Assembly: GCA_019429205.1 (NCBI GenBank) | Contig: JAHYIT010000035.1 | Span: 1 to 34,935 of the forward strand | DNA: 34,935 bases | Direction: 5' to 3' | DNA from: Mariniphaga sp. | GTDB lineage: Bacteria > Bacteroidota > Bacteroidia > Bacteroidales > Prolixibacteraceae | In this document: one piece after another, positions 7,976 to 15,430 of the stretch | Layout: each line of letters starts with the position of its first letter | How positions within the stretch are numbered: position 1 is the first letter of the stretch | Made by a program: the position numbers and the translations under genes | The notes under the pieces: model-generated | Told to the model about the DNA's origin: nothing | What the model saw: only the letters and a program-made list of their open reading frames with translations | Databases searched by the model: none

Positions 7976-8968
7976 TTATTTTCCCCTCCCGGAGAAATAT
8001 TTCATAAACTGGGAGCGCTCGTAAACCATTGGGTCGGGAATATTTTTATACGAAAGCCTGCCTCTGAAATCTTCAAGACGTTTAAAATTCCACTTTCGCA
8101 TGAACGTTTCCATTTCTGCAACCATGGCAGGAATTACATCGTTTCCGTTTATATATAATGTGGAACAAAGCTGGGCAACTTTTGCGCCGGCAAGAATTTG
8201 CTTAACAACGGATTTTCCATCGTGGATGCCGGTTGAGGCCGCTATATCGATATCATAAACTTCTGAAGAAACCAGTCCAACCCAGCGCAATGTATGGCGA
8301 ATTTCAACAGGTGAACTGAAAATTTCGGAAGAGGTGAGTTCCAGTTTATCCAAATTAATGTCGGGTTCATAAAAACGGTTGAACATAACTACCCCTTTGG
8401 CTCCGTTGGCTTTCAACTTGTCAACCATACCAATAATGTTACTATGGTATAAACCTATTTTTACCGAAACCGGAATGGAAACTTCCTTTTTCACTTTTTC
8501 CAAAACATCCAGATAAAGTTGCTCAACAACTCCCGGTTTTTCGCGCCTGTCAACCGGAACGTAGAAAATATTCAGTTCCAAAGCATCGGCGCCGGCTTCC
8601 TGAAAATCTTTGGCAAATGTAGTCCACTCGCTGGCCGAAACACAATTCACACTGGCTATAACCGGAATATCAACTGCTTTTTTGGTTTCTTCAATCAGTT
8701 TAATATGCTTGGTTAGCGTATTGTCCCGAAGATAGTTCCGGATGTAATCCTCGGCTTCCGGATATCCGGCATTTTGCGAATCCTGCATTAACATGCTGGT
8801 AACTTCGTTGTTAATCTGTTCTTCAAAAACCGATTTTAAAACTACGGCTCCAATACCGGCCTGTTCCAGTTTTTTAATTTTTTCTACCGAATTTGTAATT
8901 CCCGAACTTGCTGCCACAAGCGGGTTTTTCAATTTTAATCCCAGGTATGTTGTTTCCAAATTTGCCAT
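7976..8968 (-). CDS. Dihydroorotate dehydrogenase-like flavoprotein (non-canonical)
   Basis: A 330-residue TIM-barrel protein of the DHOD superfamily. It has the N-terminal LKLKNPLVAASSG segment, Lys44 in VVLKS, the SVN core at 106-108, VKIG at 169-172, and an FMN-phosphate-type region late in the chain (AASTGIHDGKSVVKQILAGA). In true class 1 enzymes the catalytic base (Cys or Ser) sits in LNxS(C/S)PN; here the matching stretch is LNIFYVP (132-138), with Tyr where Cys is expected. It is therefore probably not the pyrimidine enzyme PyrD. Such DHOD-like proteins are common in Bacteroidota and their substrate is not established. It lies between the YggS and lectin genes on the same strand. Confidence 0.85.
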   Translation of the reverse strand: MANLETTYLGLKLKNPLVAASSGITNSVEKIKKLEQAGIGAVVLKSVFEEQINNEVTSMLMQDSQNAGYPEAEDYIRNYLRDNTLTKHIKLIEETKKAVDIPVIASVNCVSASEWTTFAKDFQEAGADALELNIFYVPVDRREKPGVVEQLYLDVLEKVKKEVSIPVSVKIGLYHSNIIGMVDKLKANGAKGVVMFNRFYEPDINLDKLELTSSEIFSSPVEIRHTLRWVGLVSSEVYDIDIAASTGIHDGKSVVKQILAGAKVAQLCSTLYINGNDVIPAMVAEMETFMRKWNFKRLEDFRGRLSYKNIPDPMVYERSQFMKYFSGRGK

Positions 8969-9022
8969 CTTATTCAGTTTAAAGTTGAATGTTTAATGTT
9001 GAAAGTTGTTCCAATTTATTTA
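8969..9022. repeat. Short degenerate AAGTTGAATGTT-type repeat
   Basis: The gap between the YggS stop and the DHOD-like start contains imperfect AAGTTGAATGTTTAATGTTG-type units (about 8980-9007). They resemble the low-complexity repeats at 26619-26735. No other signal is visible. Confidence 0.35.
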
Positions 9023-9706
9023 TTATCGGGAGCCAAAAATTTTACTGCCAACGCGCACAATGGTACTTCCTTCTTCTAAAGCTATTTGATAATCATCCGA
9101 CATTCCCATTGAAATTTCTTTAAAACCCTTTTTCCGCGGAAAATACTCTTTTTTCAGTTTATCGAATATTTTCCTGAGGAACCGGAATTCGTTGCGAACC
9201 TGCTGTTCATCTTCTGTATAGGTAGCCATTCCCATTACGCCAACAATGGAAACATTTTTCAGTGCTTTGTATTCGTCTGAATCCAGGATTTCATGAGCTT
9301 CCTCTTCAGAAAGGCCAAATTTAGAGGATTCCTGCGCAATATGAAACTGCAGCAAACAAGGAATAATACGGTTATTCTTTTGGGCTTCCCTGTTCACGGT
9401 TTTTAAAATTTTAAACGAATCGATACCGTGAATCATATTGACAAACGGCGCCAGGTATTTCGCCTTGTTGGTTTGCAAATGCCCGATAAAGTGCCACTCG
9501 ATGTCTTTTGGAAGTTCCTCTTGTTTCTGAATAAGTTCCTGGGCTTTGTTTTCGCCAAAAATTTTGTGCCCTGCGTTGTAAGCCTGCATAATAGTTTCTG
9601 GTGTTTTCTTTTTGGAAACTGCTACCAGTTTTACTCCCTCAGGCAACGTTTGTTTTATTTCAGCGATATTTTTTCCAATATCCATTTCAGTGTAATTTTC
9701 AGTCAA
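9023..9706 (-). CDS. YggS/PROSC family PLP-binding protein
   Basis: A 227-residue, single-domain fold-type III PLP protein. Members bind pyridoxal phosphate without known enzymatic turnover and help maintain vitamin B6 and amino-acid balance in the cytoplasm. The PLP-binding lysine is Lys32 in VAVSKKKTPE. Other family signatures are the FGENKAQEL segment (about 50-58), WHFIGHLQTNKAK (about 71-83), the I-H-G-I-D-S segment, and the C-terminal MGMSDDYQIALEEGSTIVRVGSKIFG block. A second Met seven codons in is an alternative start. Length and motifs are normal. Confidence 0.93.
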   Translation of the reverse strand: MTENYTEMDIGKNIAEIKQTLPEGVKLVAVSKKKTPETIMQAYNAGHKIFGENKAQELIQKQEELPKDIEWHFIGHLQTNKAKYLAPFVNMIHGIDSFKILKTVNREAQKNNRIIPCLLQFHIAQESSKFGLSEEEAHEILDSDEYKALKNVSIVGVMGMATYTEDEQQVRNEFRFLRKIFDKLKKEYFPRKKGFKEISMGMSDDYQIALEEGSTIVRVGSKIFGSR

Positions 9707-9748
9707 AAATAGAAATATTGACGGGATTAAAAACTGAAATCTAAATCA

Positions 9749-9781
9749 AATTTGAAAAGTTGAAACCGAACTTTTCAAATT
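9749..9781 (-). terminator. Hairpin downstream of the toxin-antitoxin pair
   Basis: A perfect 13-bp inverted repeat (9749-9761 with 9769-9781) encloses a 7-base loop. It lies 31 bp past the toxin stop and upstream of yggS. On the minus strand the descending arm runs into T-rich but not pure-T sequence. It is therefore a probable terminator or attenuator for the toxin-antitoxin transcript rather than a textbook example. Confidence 0.55.
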
Positions 9782-9811
9782 CTTAAAAACAAGTGAAGAA
9801 AGCCTAAGAAA

Positions 9812-10087
9812 CTACCTGAACAAATCTGAGTGTGTTCCGGTCCTGGTTAGTTCAATGATTTTTGTCAAAGCATTTAGCCTCCAAATAAGCAACCAGTCTG
9901 GTTTGATATGACATTCCCAAAAACCTTTATATTTTCCGGACAAAGGGTGAGCTTTAAATTGTTTGGGAAGTTTTCCTGAAATTTCCAACAATTCGAGTAC
10001 CTCATTTAAAGCATTGAGATTATAATTTCGCCGGACACACCTGATGAAATCCTTTTCAAACCGGTTGGTAGTTTTTAACTTATACAC
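9812..10087 (-). CDS. YafQ family type II toxin (ribosome-dependent mRNA interferase)
   Basis: A 91-residue RelE-superfamily toxin. YafQ-type toxins cleave mRNA on the ribosome and are neutralised by the neighbouring antitoxin. The residues reported as important in E. coli YafQ have counterparts with the right spacing: His47, His60, Asp64, Trp65, His86 and Phe90 (motifs ECHIKPDWLLIW and TGTHSDLF). All are present, so the toxin is probably active. The start is GTG at 10087, which overlaps the antitoxin stop by 8 bases and has an AGAAGG ribosome-binding site upstream. The overlap supports translational coupling. Confidence 0.9.
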   Translation of the reverse strand: MYKLKTTNRFEKDFIRCVRRNYNLNALNEVLELLEISGKLPKQFKAHPLSGKYKGFWECHIKPDWLLIWRLNALTKIIELTRTGTHSDLFR

Positions 10088-10289
10088 CTGCCTTCTTTTT
10101 GAGCGAACTCATCAATTCTTTCGCGGAAGAATAAGAATTTACTTTTCCTTCTTCAACAGCATGGATCGCCTCAAGCGTCTCATCATTGGGAACATTTGTT
10201 TCCACAATTCTGGCATAGCGGGTGGATTTTAAAAATTCAACCATTTTTTTTGCTTCCTCCGACCGGGTATCTATTATTACTGTTGTCAT
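10080..10289 (-). CDS. Type II antitoxin partner of the YafQ-type toxin
   Basis: A 69-residue acidic protein directly upstream of, and overlapping, the toxin gene. Its length, position and composition (charged helical N terminus, extended C-terminal SYSSAKELMSSLKKKAG tail) fit antitoxins of RelB-like systems. The family cannot be assigned firmly by eye. Such antitoxins usually bind the toxin and repress their own promoter, which would lie between 10290 and about 10400, a region shared with the divergent pabB. Confidence 0.8.
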   Translation of the reverse strand: MTTVIIDTRSEEAKKMVEFLKSTRYARIVETNVPNDETLEAIHAVEEGKVNSYSSAKELMSSLKKKAGV

Positions 10290-10394
10290 AAAAAGTTTTC
10301 AATTGAATTCTTACAAACTTACAAAAAATTTCCAGCATGTTTAAATCTGAAAAATTAGAACTATACAGCCAAACTCCCCTCATCCAAATATTCC

Positions 10395-10402
10395 TAACTT
10401 TG
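10395..10402 (+). promoter_or_regulatory. Candidate -7 box (TAACTTTG) for pabBC
   Basis: TAACTTTG matches the Bacteroidota -7 consensus TAnnTTTG and ends 9 bases before the pabB ATG. This would give a very short leader. A matching TTG -33 element is not evident. Confidence 0.4.
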
Positions 10403-10411
10403 CAGACATAG

Positions 10412-11383
10412 ATGAAAAATGCGGAAAAAATACAGATTGAAATGAACCGCCTTGGAAGCCGGGGCAAACCCTTTGTTTTTCTGATGGATTTCCTGATGGA
10501 AAATCCGCTGATTTTTTTTGCTGAAACTTCTCCGAAAAAACTGCAATGGCAAACGCCCGCAAAAAGCTTCGTTTCAAATTCAGGAAAAAAACCCATATTG
10601 GAATATTGGAATACCTTTCCTGTCGCTTTCTCAGAATACAAAAAAGGATTCGACCTGGTGCAGCAGCACATTCACAACGGCGACACCTATTTGCTGAATT
10701 TTACTCAGCCAACACAAGTGGAAACCAACCTTTCGCTGGATGAGATTTTCCAAATCAGTGAAGCGCCATACAAAATTTTGTTTCCAACTAAATTTGTGTG
10801 CTTTTCGCCCGAGCCGTTTGTGAAAATTGAAAACGGGCAAATCAGTGCATTTCCCATGAAAGGAACCATTGATGCCGGAACAAAAAATGCAGAAGAACTG
10901 ATTCTTTCCGATTCGAAAGAGCTGGCCGAGCACAATACCATTGTAGATTTAATCCGCAACGATTTAAGTCTGGCAGCCGAAAATGTTCAGGTTGAAAAAT
11001 TCAGGTATCTGGAACGCATTCGCACAAGCAACAAAGATTTGTGGCAGGTGAGTTCAAAAATTACCGGCGATTTGCCAGAAAACTATCCGTCGAAAATAGG
11101 TGACATTTTGTTTTCCATGCTTCCGGCAGGTTCTATTTCCGGTGCTCCCAAAAATAAAACCTTGGAAATTATTCGTGAAGCTGAAAATTATGAGCGGGGA
11201 TTTTACACAGGAATTTTTGGTGTTTTCGACGGCAAAAACCTGGATAGTTGCGTGCTCATCCGGTATCTTGAAAACCAAAACGGACGATTGGTTTACAAAA
11301 GTGGCGGCGGAATAACCTTTATGAGCAAAGCCGAAACCGAATACGAAGAAATGCTGAAAAAAGTATATGTACCCATTGGTTGA
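10412..11383 (+). CDS. pabB: Aminodeoxychorismate synthase component I
   Basis: A 323-residue chorismate-binding enzyme that, with a glutaminase (PabA, not in this window), converts chorismate to 4-amino-4-deoxychorismate on the way to p-aminobenzoate and folate. It shows the family motifs FSPEPF (131-136), PMKGT with Lys150 (the lysine of the PIKGT element typical of PabB rather than anthranilate synthase), EHNTIVDLIRNDL (173-185) and AGSISGAPK (239-247). It lacks the longer N-terminal domain of E. coli PabB, as is usual for short Bacteroidota forms. It overlaps pabC by 17 bp, so the two are translationally coupled. Confidence 0.93.
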   Translation: MKNAEKIQIEMNRLGSRGKPFVFLMDFLMENPLIFFAETSPKKLQWQTPAKSFVSNSGKKPILEYWNTFPVAFSEYKKGFDLVQQHIHNGDTYLLNFTQPTQVETNLSLDEIFQISEAPYKILFPTKFVCFSPEPFVKIENGQISAFPMKGTIDAGTKNAEELILSDSKELAEHNTIVDLIRNDLSLAAENVQVEKFRYLERIRTSNKDLWQVSSKITGDLPENYPSKIGDILFSMLPAGSISGAPKNKTLEIIREAENYERGFYTGIFGVFDGKNLDSCVLIRYLENQNGRLVYKSGGGITFMSKAETEYEEMLKKVYVPIG

Positions 11384-11969
11384 AACCATAAAATGCAAAA
11401 ACGGAGAACTCTCTAATCTCTGTTACCATCAGGCCCGGTTTAACCTGACCCGAAGGGCTTTGTTTCGTTTAAAAGAAAAAATCAGCCTCGAAAAATTCAT
11501 TGAAATTCCCAAAAAATGCCGGACCGGACTGTTCCGCTGCCGGATTATTTATGACGAAAAAATTGAAAAAATTGAATTCCATTCACATCAATACCGGTCT
11601 GTAAGAAGCCTCAAATTAATTGAAGCCAATGATTTGGACTACCGTTTTAAATACACAAACCGGCAAAAATTAAATTCGCTTTTTGAACAACGCGGGAACT
11701 GCGACGACATCCTCATTGTAAAAAACGGTTTCATTACCGACAGCTATATTGCCAACGTGGTTTTTTTCGATGGCCGGAAATGGTGGACTCCCGATACTCC
11801 ATTGTTGCCCGGCACACAGCGCGCCAGGCTTATCCACGAAAAGAAAATATCCGTTTGCCCATTAACCCCCAAGGATTTACCCAAATACGAAAAGGCCGGT
11901 TTAATAAATGCCATGCAGGATTTGGAGGAAATGCCTGAAATCAGCATCGCAAATATTGTCACTTTTTAA
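11367..11969 (+). CDS. pabC: Aminodeoxychorismate lyase (class IV aminotransferase fold)
   Basis: A 200-residue PLP enzyme of the branched-chain-aminotransferase/PabC fold, expected to release pyruvate from aminodeoxychorismate and give p-aminobenzoate. Features are the N-terminal CYHQARFNLTRRALF substrate segment, a candidate PLP lysine in FKYTNRQKL, the DDILIVKNGFITDSYIANVVFF core and LLPGTQRARL, which corresponds to the LPG-T-R cofactor motif. It is shorter than E. coli PabC (about 270 residues) but has both subdomains. The overlap with pabB supports the assignment. Confidence 0.9.
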   Translation: MYPLVETIKCKNGELSNLCYHQARFNLTRRALFRLKEKISLEKFIEIPKKCRTGLFRCRIIYDEKIEKIEFHSHQYRSVRSLKLIEANDLDYRFKYTNRQKLNSLFEQRGNCDDILIVKNGFITDSYIANVVFFDGRKWWTPDTPLLPGTQRARLIHEKKISVCPLTPKDLPKYEKAGLINAMQDLEEMPEISIANIVTF

Positions 11970-12066
11970 CCACAAAAAGATAATTAAAAAACCAAATTCC
12001 TCTGATCGGGTTAATATTTCATAAAAAATATCCAATTTTCAACAAGAAATCTTCTGGTTTTCTGGT

Positions 12067-12074
12067 TACTTTTG
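12067..12074 (+). promoter_or_regulatory. Candidate -7 box (TACTTTTG) for the SusCD operon
   Basis: TACTTTTG fits TAnnTTTG and lies about 50 bases before the first gene of the 12125-20528 group, in the only sizeable gap (155 bp) after pabC. No clear -33 element was found. Confidence 0.4.
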
Positions 12075-12124
12075 ATAGTTGTCTGTAAAAGACTTTTTCT
12101 AACAAAACAATAAAGCTGGTAGTT

Positions 12125-12904
12125 ATGGCAAAAATCTATTATGTTGGTGACTGGGCAGTTTTAATGGGACCCATATTTGCTGAATCACCCTTTAATTACG
12201 AATACAAGGGAATTGACATTTTCAACTACGGCGAATGGCTGATGAATGCCTTTCAGTCGTCGAACGAACACTATGTAAAATCGGTGCCCGCATGGGATTT
12301 TTACAAAATGGGACCCGGCGAATACGAAAAAATCCTGGAAGAATATGATGTAGTGGTTTTCAGCGATATCGAAGCAAAAAACTTCCAGTTGGCACCCAAC
12401 TTTTTCGACCGCGAAAAAATGGGAAAAGGCATTTTGACCATGCCAGACCGCTGCCGGCTGACCAACGACTGGGTAAAAAGCGGTAAAAGTGTGCTATTTA
12501 TGGGCGGCTGGCTTTCTTATTCCGGAGAAATTGGCAAAGGCGGCTGGGGCCGGACCAAACTGAAAGAAATAATCCCGGTTCAGTGCCTCGAAGGTGATGA
12601 CCTGGTGGAAAGCACCGAAGGATTTTTTCCGGTGGCCGATCCCAAATGGCAAAACTTTTTTGGCGAAGTTAAATTAAACGAAATGCCTCCGATTTTGGGC
12701 TACAACCAAACCAAAGAACGCGAAGGGTTCGATACTATTTTGCGCATAAAGGAGACCGGCGACCCGCTGCTGGTTTACGGCGAAATTGAAAAAGGAAAAG
12801 TGCTGGCCTACATGAGCGACCCCGCTCCACACTGGGGCTGCAACATTGTTTACTGGGAACATTACAATGCATTCTGGCTCAAATGTCTCGATTTAATTCT
12901 CTGA
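12125..12904 (+). CDS. Glutamine amidotransferase-like protein (PF07090-type)
   Basis: A 259-residue cytoplasmic protein with a flavodoxin-like class I glutamine-amidotransferase fold, as found in the putative cytoplasmic GATase-like family. Evidence is the N-terminal KIYYVGDW strand, the Y-D-V-V-V-F-S-D segment (74-81), the elbow FMGGWLSYSG (125-134) and a C-terminal GKVLAYMSDPAPHWGCNIVYWEHY block. The elbow, where true amidotransferases have the nucleophilic Cys (GxCxG), reads GGWLS, so ammonia release from glutamine is unlikely. Without a signal peptide it would act inside the cell. It is the first gene of the SusCD operon, 31 bp before the hydrolase lipoprotein. Confidence 0.75.
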   Translation: MAKIYYVGDWAVLMGPIFAESPFNYEYKGIDIFNYGEWLMNAFQSSNEHYVKSVPAWDFYKMGPGEYEKILEEYDVVVFSDIEAKNFQLAPNFFDREKMGKGILTMPDRCRLTNDWVKSGKSVLFMGGWLSYSGEIGKGGWGRTKLKEIIPVQCLEGDDLVESTEGFFPVADPKWQNFFGEVKLNEMPPILGYNQTKEREGFDTILRIKETGDPLLVYGEIEKGKVLAYMSDPAPHWGCNIVYWEHYNAFWLKCLDLIL

Positions 12905-12935
12905 ATCAGAAAACTAATCTTTAAATCGAAATACC

Positions 12936-14288
12936 ATGAACAAAACTTTAAAATTTCCACTGTTTGGATTGCTTTTTTTTTTCCTGATATTCTCTTGCAA
13001 AACACAAAAAGAGGTCACACCCGAAACGGCTCTGGAGGCTTACCTGACCAATAACGACAACTCTTTTGCCTGGGAATTAAACGACAGGCTGGAACTGAAC
13101 GGAGCAATGCTCTACAACCTGCTGGTCACATCCCAGAAATGGAGGGAATATACCTGGCGTCATCAGGTTGCTGTTATTGTTCCGGAAGAGGTTAAGTATG
13201 ACGGAGCGTTGTTGTTTATTACCGGAGGAAGCAACAAGGATGAAATACCTAATTGGAAAAAACCGGACGATGGAAACATTCAAATGATGCATTTAATTGC
13301 CCAAAAAAACAAAGCACTGGTGGCCGTGGTTTTTCAGGTTCCAAACCAACCTTTGTTTGGCGATCTCACAGAAGATGAAATTATTTCATTAACATTTCAC
13401 AACTACCGGAATGACAGGGACTTTACCTGGCCGTTGCTTTTTCCCATGGTGAAAAGTGCCATTCGTGCCATGGATGCTGTGCAGGCATTTTCACAGGAAA
13501 CATTAAACCACAAAATCAACCGGTTCCTGGTTTCCGGCGCATCCAAACGCGGATGGACCACCTGGCTCACCGGAGCAAGCGATCCACGTGTAGAGGCCAT
13601 TGCTCCCATGGTTATTGACATGCTGAATATGCCCAAAAGCATCAGCTACCATGTGGAAGCCTGGGGTGACTACAGTATTCAGATTCAGGATTATGTGGAA
13701 CTGGGTATTGCGCAGGATGTGAACACAGCCGACGGGCAGGAACTCACCGCTATGATCGATCCGTTTTCCTATCGTGATAAACTCACCATGCCTAAATTCA
13801 TTTTCAATGGAACCAACGATGAATACTGGCCGGTGGATGCCATCAAACATTATATTTATGAAATTCCGGGCGAAAATTACCTGCATTATGTTCCCAATGC
13901 CGGACATGGTCTGGGCGATAAAAAGCAGGCCATTCAGGCGTTAAGCTCATTTTTTGCCGAAACGCTCCAGAAAAAGGAATACCCCGAATGTTCGTGGAGT
14001 TTAGAAAAAAACGGGCAGGAAATTGTTGTGAAAATTGATGTTTCAGAAAACGAACTCACTGGAGTTCTTTTATGGACCTGCGATTCGGAAGACCGCGATT
14101 TCAGGGACAATGAATTCGTTAGCCAGGCCATTGCAACTGAAGTAAAAGATCAAATTTCCATCGAAGTGAATTATCCTGAATCAGGATTTCGTGCCTTTTA
14201 CATCGATTTGCTTTACCCCGATCCGAACGGAGATGTCTATTCGAAAAGTACCCGGATGTTCGTGGCAAATTCTGAAATAGTACTCTAA
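12936..14288 (+). CDS. PhoPQ-activated pathogenicity-related family alpha/beta-hydrolase lipoprotein
   Basis: A 450-residue protein matching the PhoPQ_related family (known from Salmonella PqaA and Dictyostelium homologues). The N terminus is a lipoprotein signal ending at Cys21 (LIFSCKTQ), so it is probably an envelope lipoprotein. An alpha/beta-hydrolase triad can be read: Ser203 in GASKRG, Asp295 in NGTNDEYWPVD and His324 in NAGHGLG. The family segments LLFITGGSN (about 92-100) and the WREYTWRHQV motif (69-78) are intact. A C-terminal beta domain follows from about 345. Substrate is unknown; an ester or peptide bond is expected from the triad. Its place in a SusCD operon suggests it processes the imported ligand. 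Confidence 0.87.
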   Translation: MNKTLKFPLFGLLFFFLIFSCKTQKEVTPETALEAYLTNNDNSFAWELNDRLELNGAMLYNLLVTSQKWREYTWRHQVAVIVPEEVKYDGALLFITGGSNKDEIPNWKKPDDGNIQMMHLIAQKNKALVAVVFQVPNQPLFGDLTEDEIISLTFHNYRNDRDFTWPLLFPMVKSAIRAMDAVQAFSQETLNHKINRFLVSGASKRGWTTWLTGASDPRVEAIAPMVIDMLNMPKSISYHVEAWGDYSIQIQDYVELGIAQDVNTADGQELTAMIDPFSYRDKLTMPKFIFNGTNDEYWPVDAIKHYIYEIPGENYLHYVPNAGHGLGDKKQAIQALSSFFAETLQKKEYPECSWSLEKNGQEIVVKIDVSENELTGVLLWTCDSEDRDFRDNEFVSQAIATEVKDQISIEVNYPESGFRAFYIDLLYPDPNGDVYSKSTRMFVANSEIVL

Positions 14289-14396
14289 ATCTCAAAAATT
14301 GAAACGAATTTATAAACATGAAGTTTATTTGCTTTTTTCTGATAAAATATCCGTAAATTGTATAGAACAAGTATGATAACCAAATAATTAAAAACT

Positions 14397-15410
14397 ATGA
14401 AACGAAAACTGCTTTATTTAATCTTAGTCTTTTCCTGCACCATGGTTGTTTTGCTGCCATCGTGCAAAGAAGATGAAACCCGCCCGACGTTTCCGCTGTC
14501 AGCCGAGATTTTCCACAGTATTGTTGGAAAACAGGTTGCCTTTTCGTCGCTTACCCACAGCGCTGTAAGCTGGAACTGGGATTTCGGCGACGGGAAAACA
14601 AGTACCGAAAAAGATCCGGTACATGTTTATGATGAAGGCGGCTATTATGTGGCCACCTTAACAGCCAGCGACGGCTCAGGAAATTCCGTTTCCAAAGAGG
14701 TCAAACTGGCCATTGAACTTACTCCTTATGCTTTGCTTACCGGCGACCATACCGCCGATAATTACAATGGGAAAACATGGAAGCTTGCTGCTGCCCATTC
14801 GGTTAACGACAAACTTGTAAATTCTGATGCTTCTCTTTCATTGATGGACAAAAACATCGAATATTTACCAACAGGAGCTTTCGATTTGTATTTGGGATTG
14901 CCGGAAGCCTACAACGATGAATTTACTTTCTATTACGACGGAACCTACAGGCAAAATACAACTGATGGAACTTCATTCGGGGGAATCGTATATGCCATGG
15001 TATTGCAACAGTTTGGTTTGGCCAATATTACCAAAACCGGAGGAAAAGCTGTTTTCGGAGCTGATGCTTTTGCGCTGGCTACCTTTACTCCTGACAACAA
15101 TGCCACATTCGTCTTTAACGAAAACGAAGATTTCTCCATACCTACTATTCCAAATTTTGCCACCGGGGTGCAACCACCTGGAATTCCTATTGTTACTTAT
15201 CCAAATGTTATGACTATCGATTTTTCAGGGGCATCAGCTTTTGTTGGTGTTAGGGATTTTCACAGAAAAGTGATTGTTCAGCAAATTTCTGACAGTTCAA
15301 TGCGGCTGGTTATGTTTTTAACCATGAGCCCTGATGCTATTGTTAGTCAGAATCCACTGATTGCTTTAAGCACAACAGCTATGATTCTCAGCTTCACCGT
15401 AGTTAATTAA
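14397..15410 (+). CDS. PKD-domain surface lipoprotein upstream of SusC
   Basis: A 337-residue lipoprotein (signal residues 1-22, Cys23 in LLPSCKED). A PKD domain occupies about residues 35-108 with the hallmark WNWDFGDGKTS. The remaining 230 residues form a beta-rich region with aromatic patches (DEFTFYYDGTYRQN) and no known catalytic motif. It starts 20 bp before the SusC gene, on the same strand. Surface glycan-binding lipoproteins usually follow SusD; here it precedes SusC. Ligand capture for the SusCD importer is the likely role. Confidence 0.82.
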   Translation: MKRKLLYLILVFSCTMVVLLPSCKEDETRPTFPLSAEIFHSIVGKQVAFSSLTHSAVSWNWDFGDGKTSTEKDPVHVYDEGGYYVATLTASDGSGNSVSKEVKLAIELTPYALLTGDHTADNYNGKTWKLAAAHSVNDKLVNSDASLSLMDKNIEYLPTGAFDLYLGLPEAYNDEFTFYYDGTYRQNTTDGTSFGGIVYAMVLQQFGLANITKTGGKAVFGADAFALATFTPDNNATFVFNENEDFSIPTIPNFATGVQPPGIPIVTYPNVMTIDFSGASAFVGVRDFHRKVIVQQISDSSMRLVMFLTMSPDAIVSQNPLIALSTTAMILSFTVVN

Positions 15411-15430
15411 ACCGAATCAAATTTATCGAT

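Noticed and set aside
7976-8968. Assignment as pyrD of pyrimidine synthesis
   Set aside because: The catalytic Cys/Ser motif is missing, and the gene is not near other pyrimidine genes.
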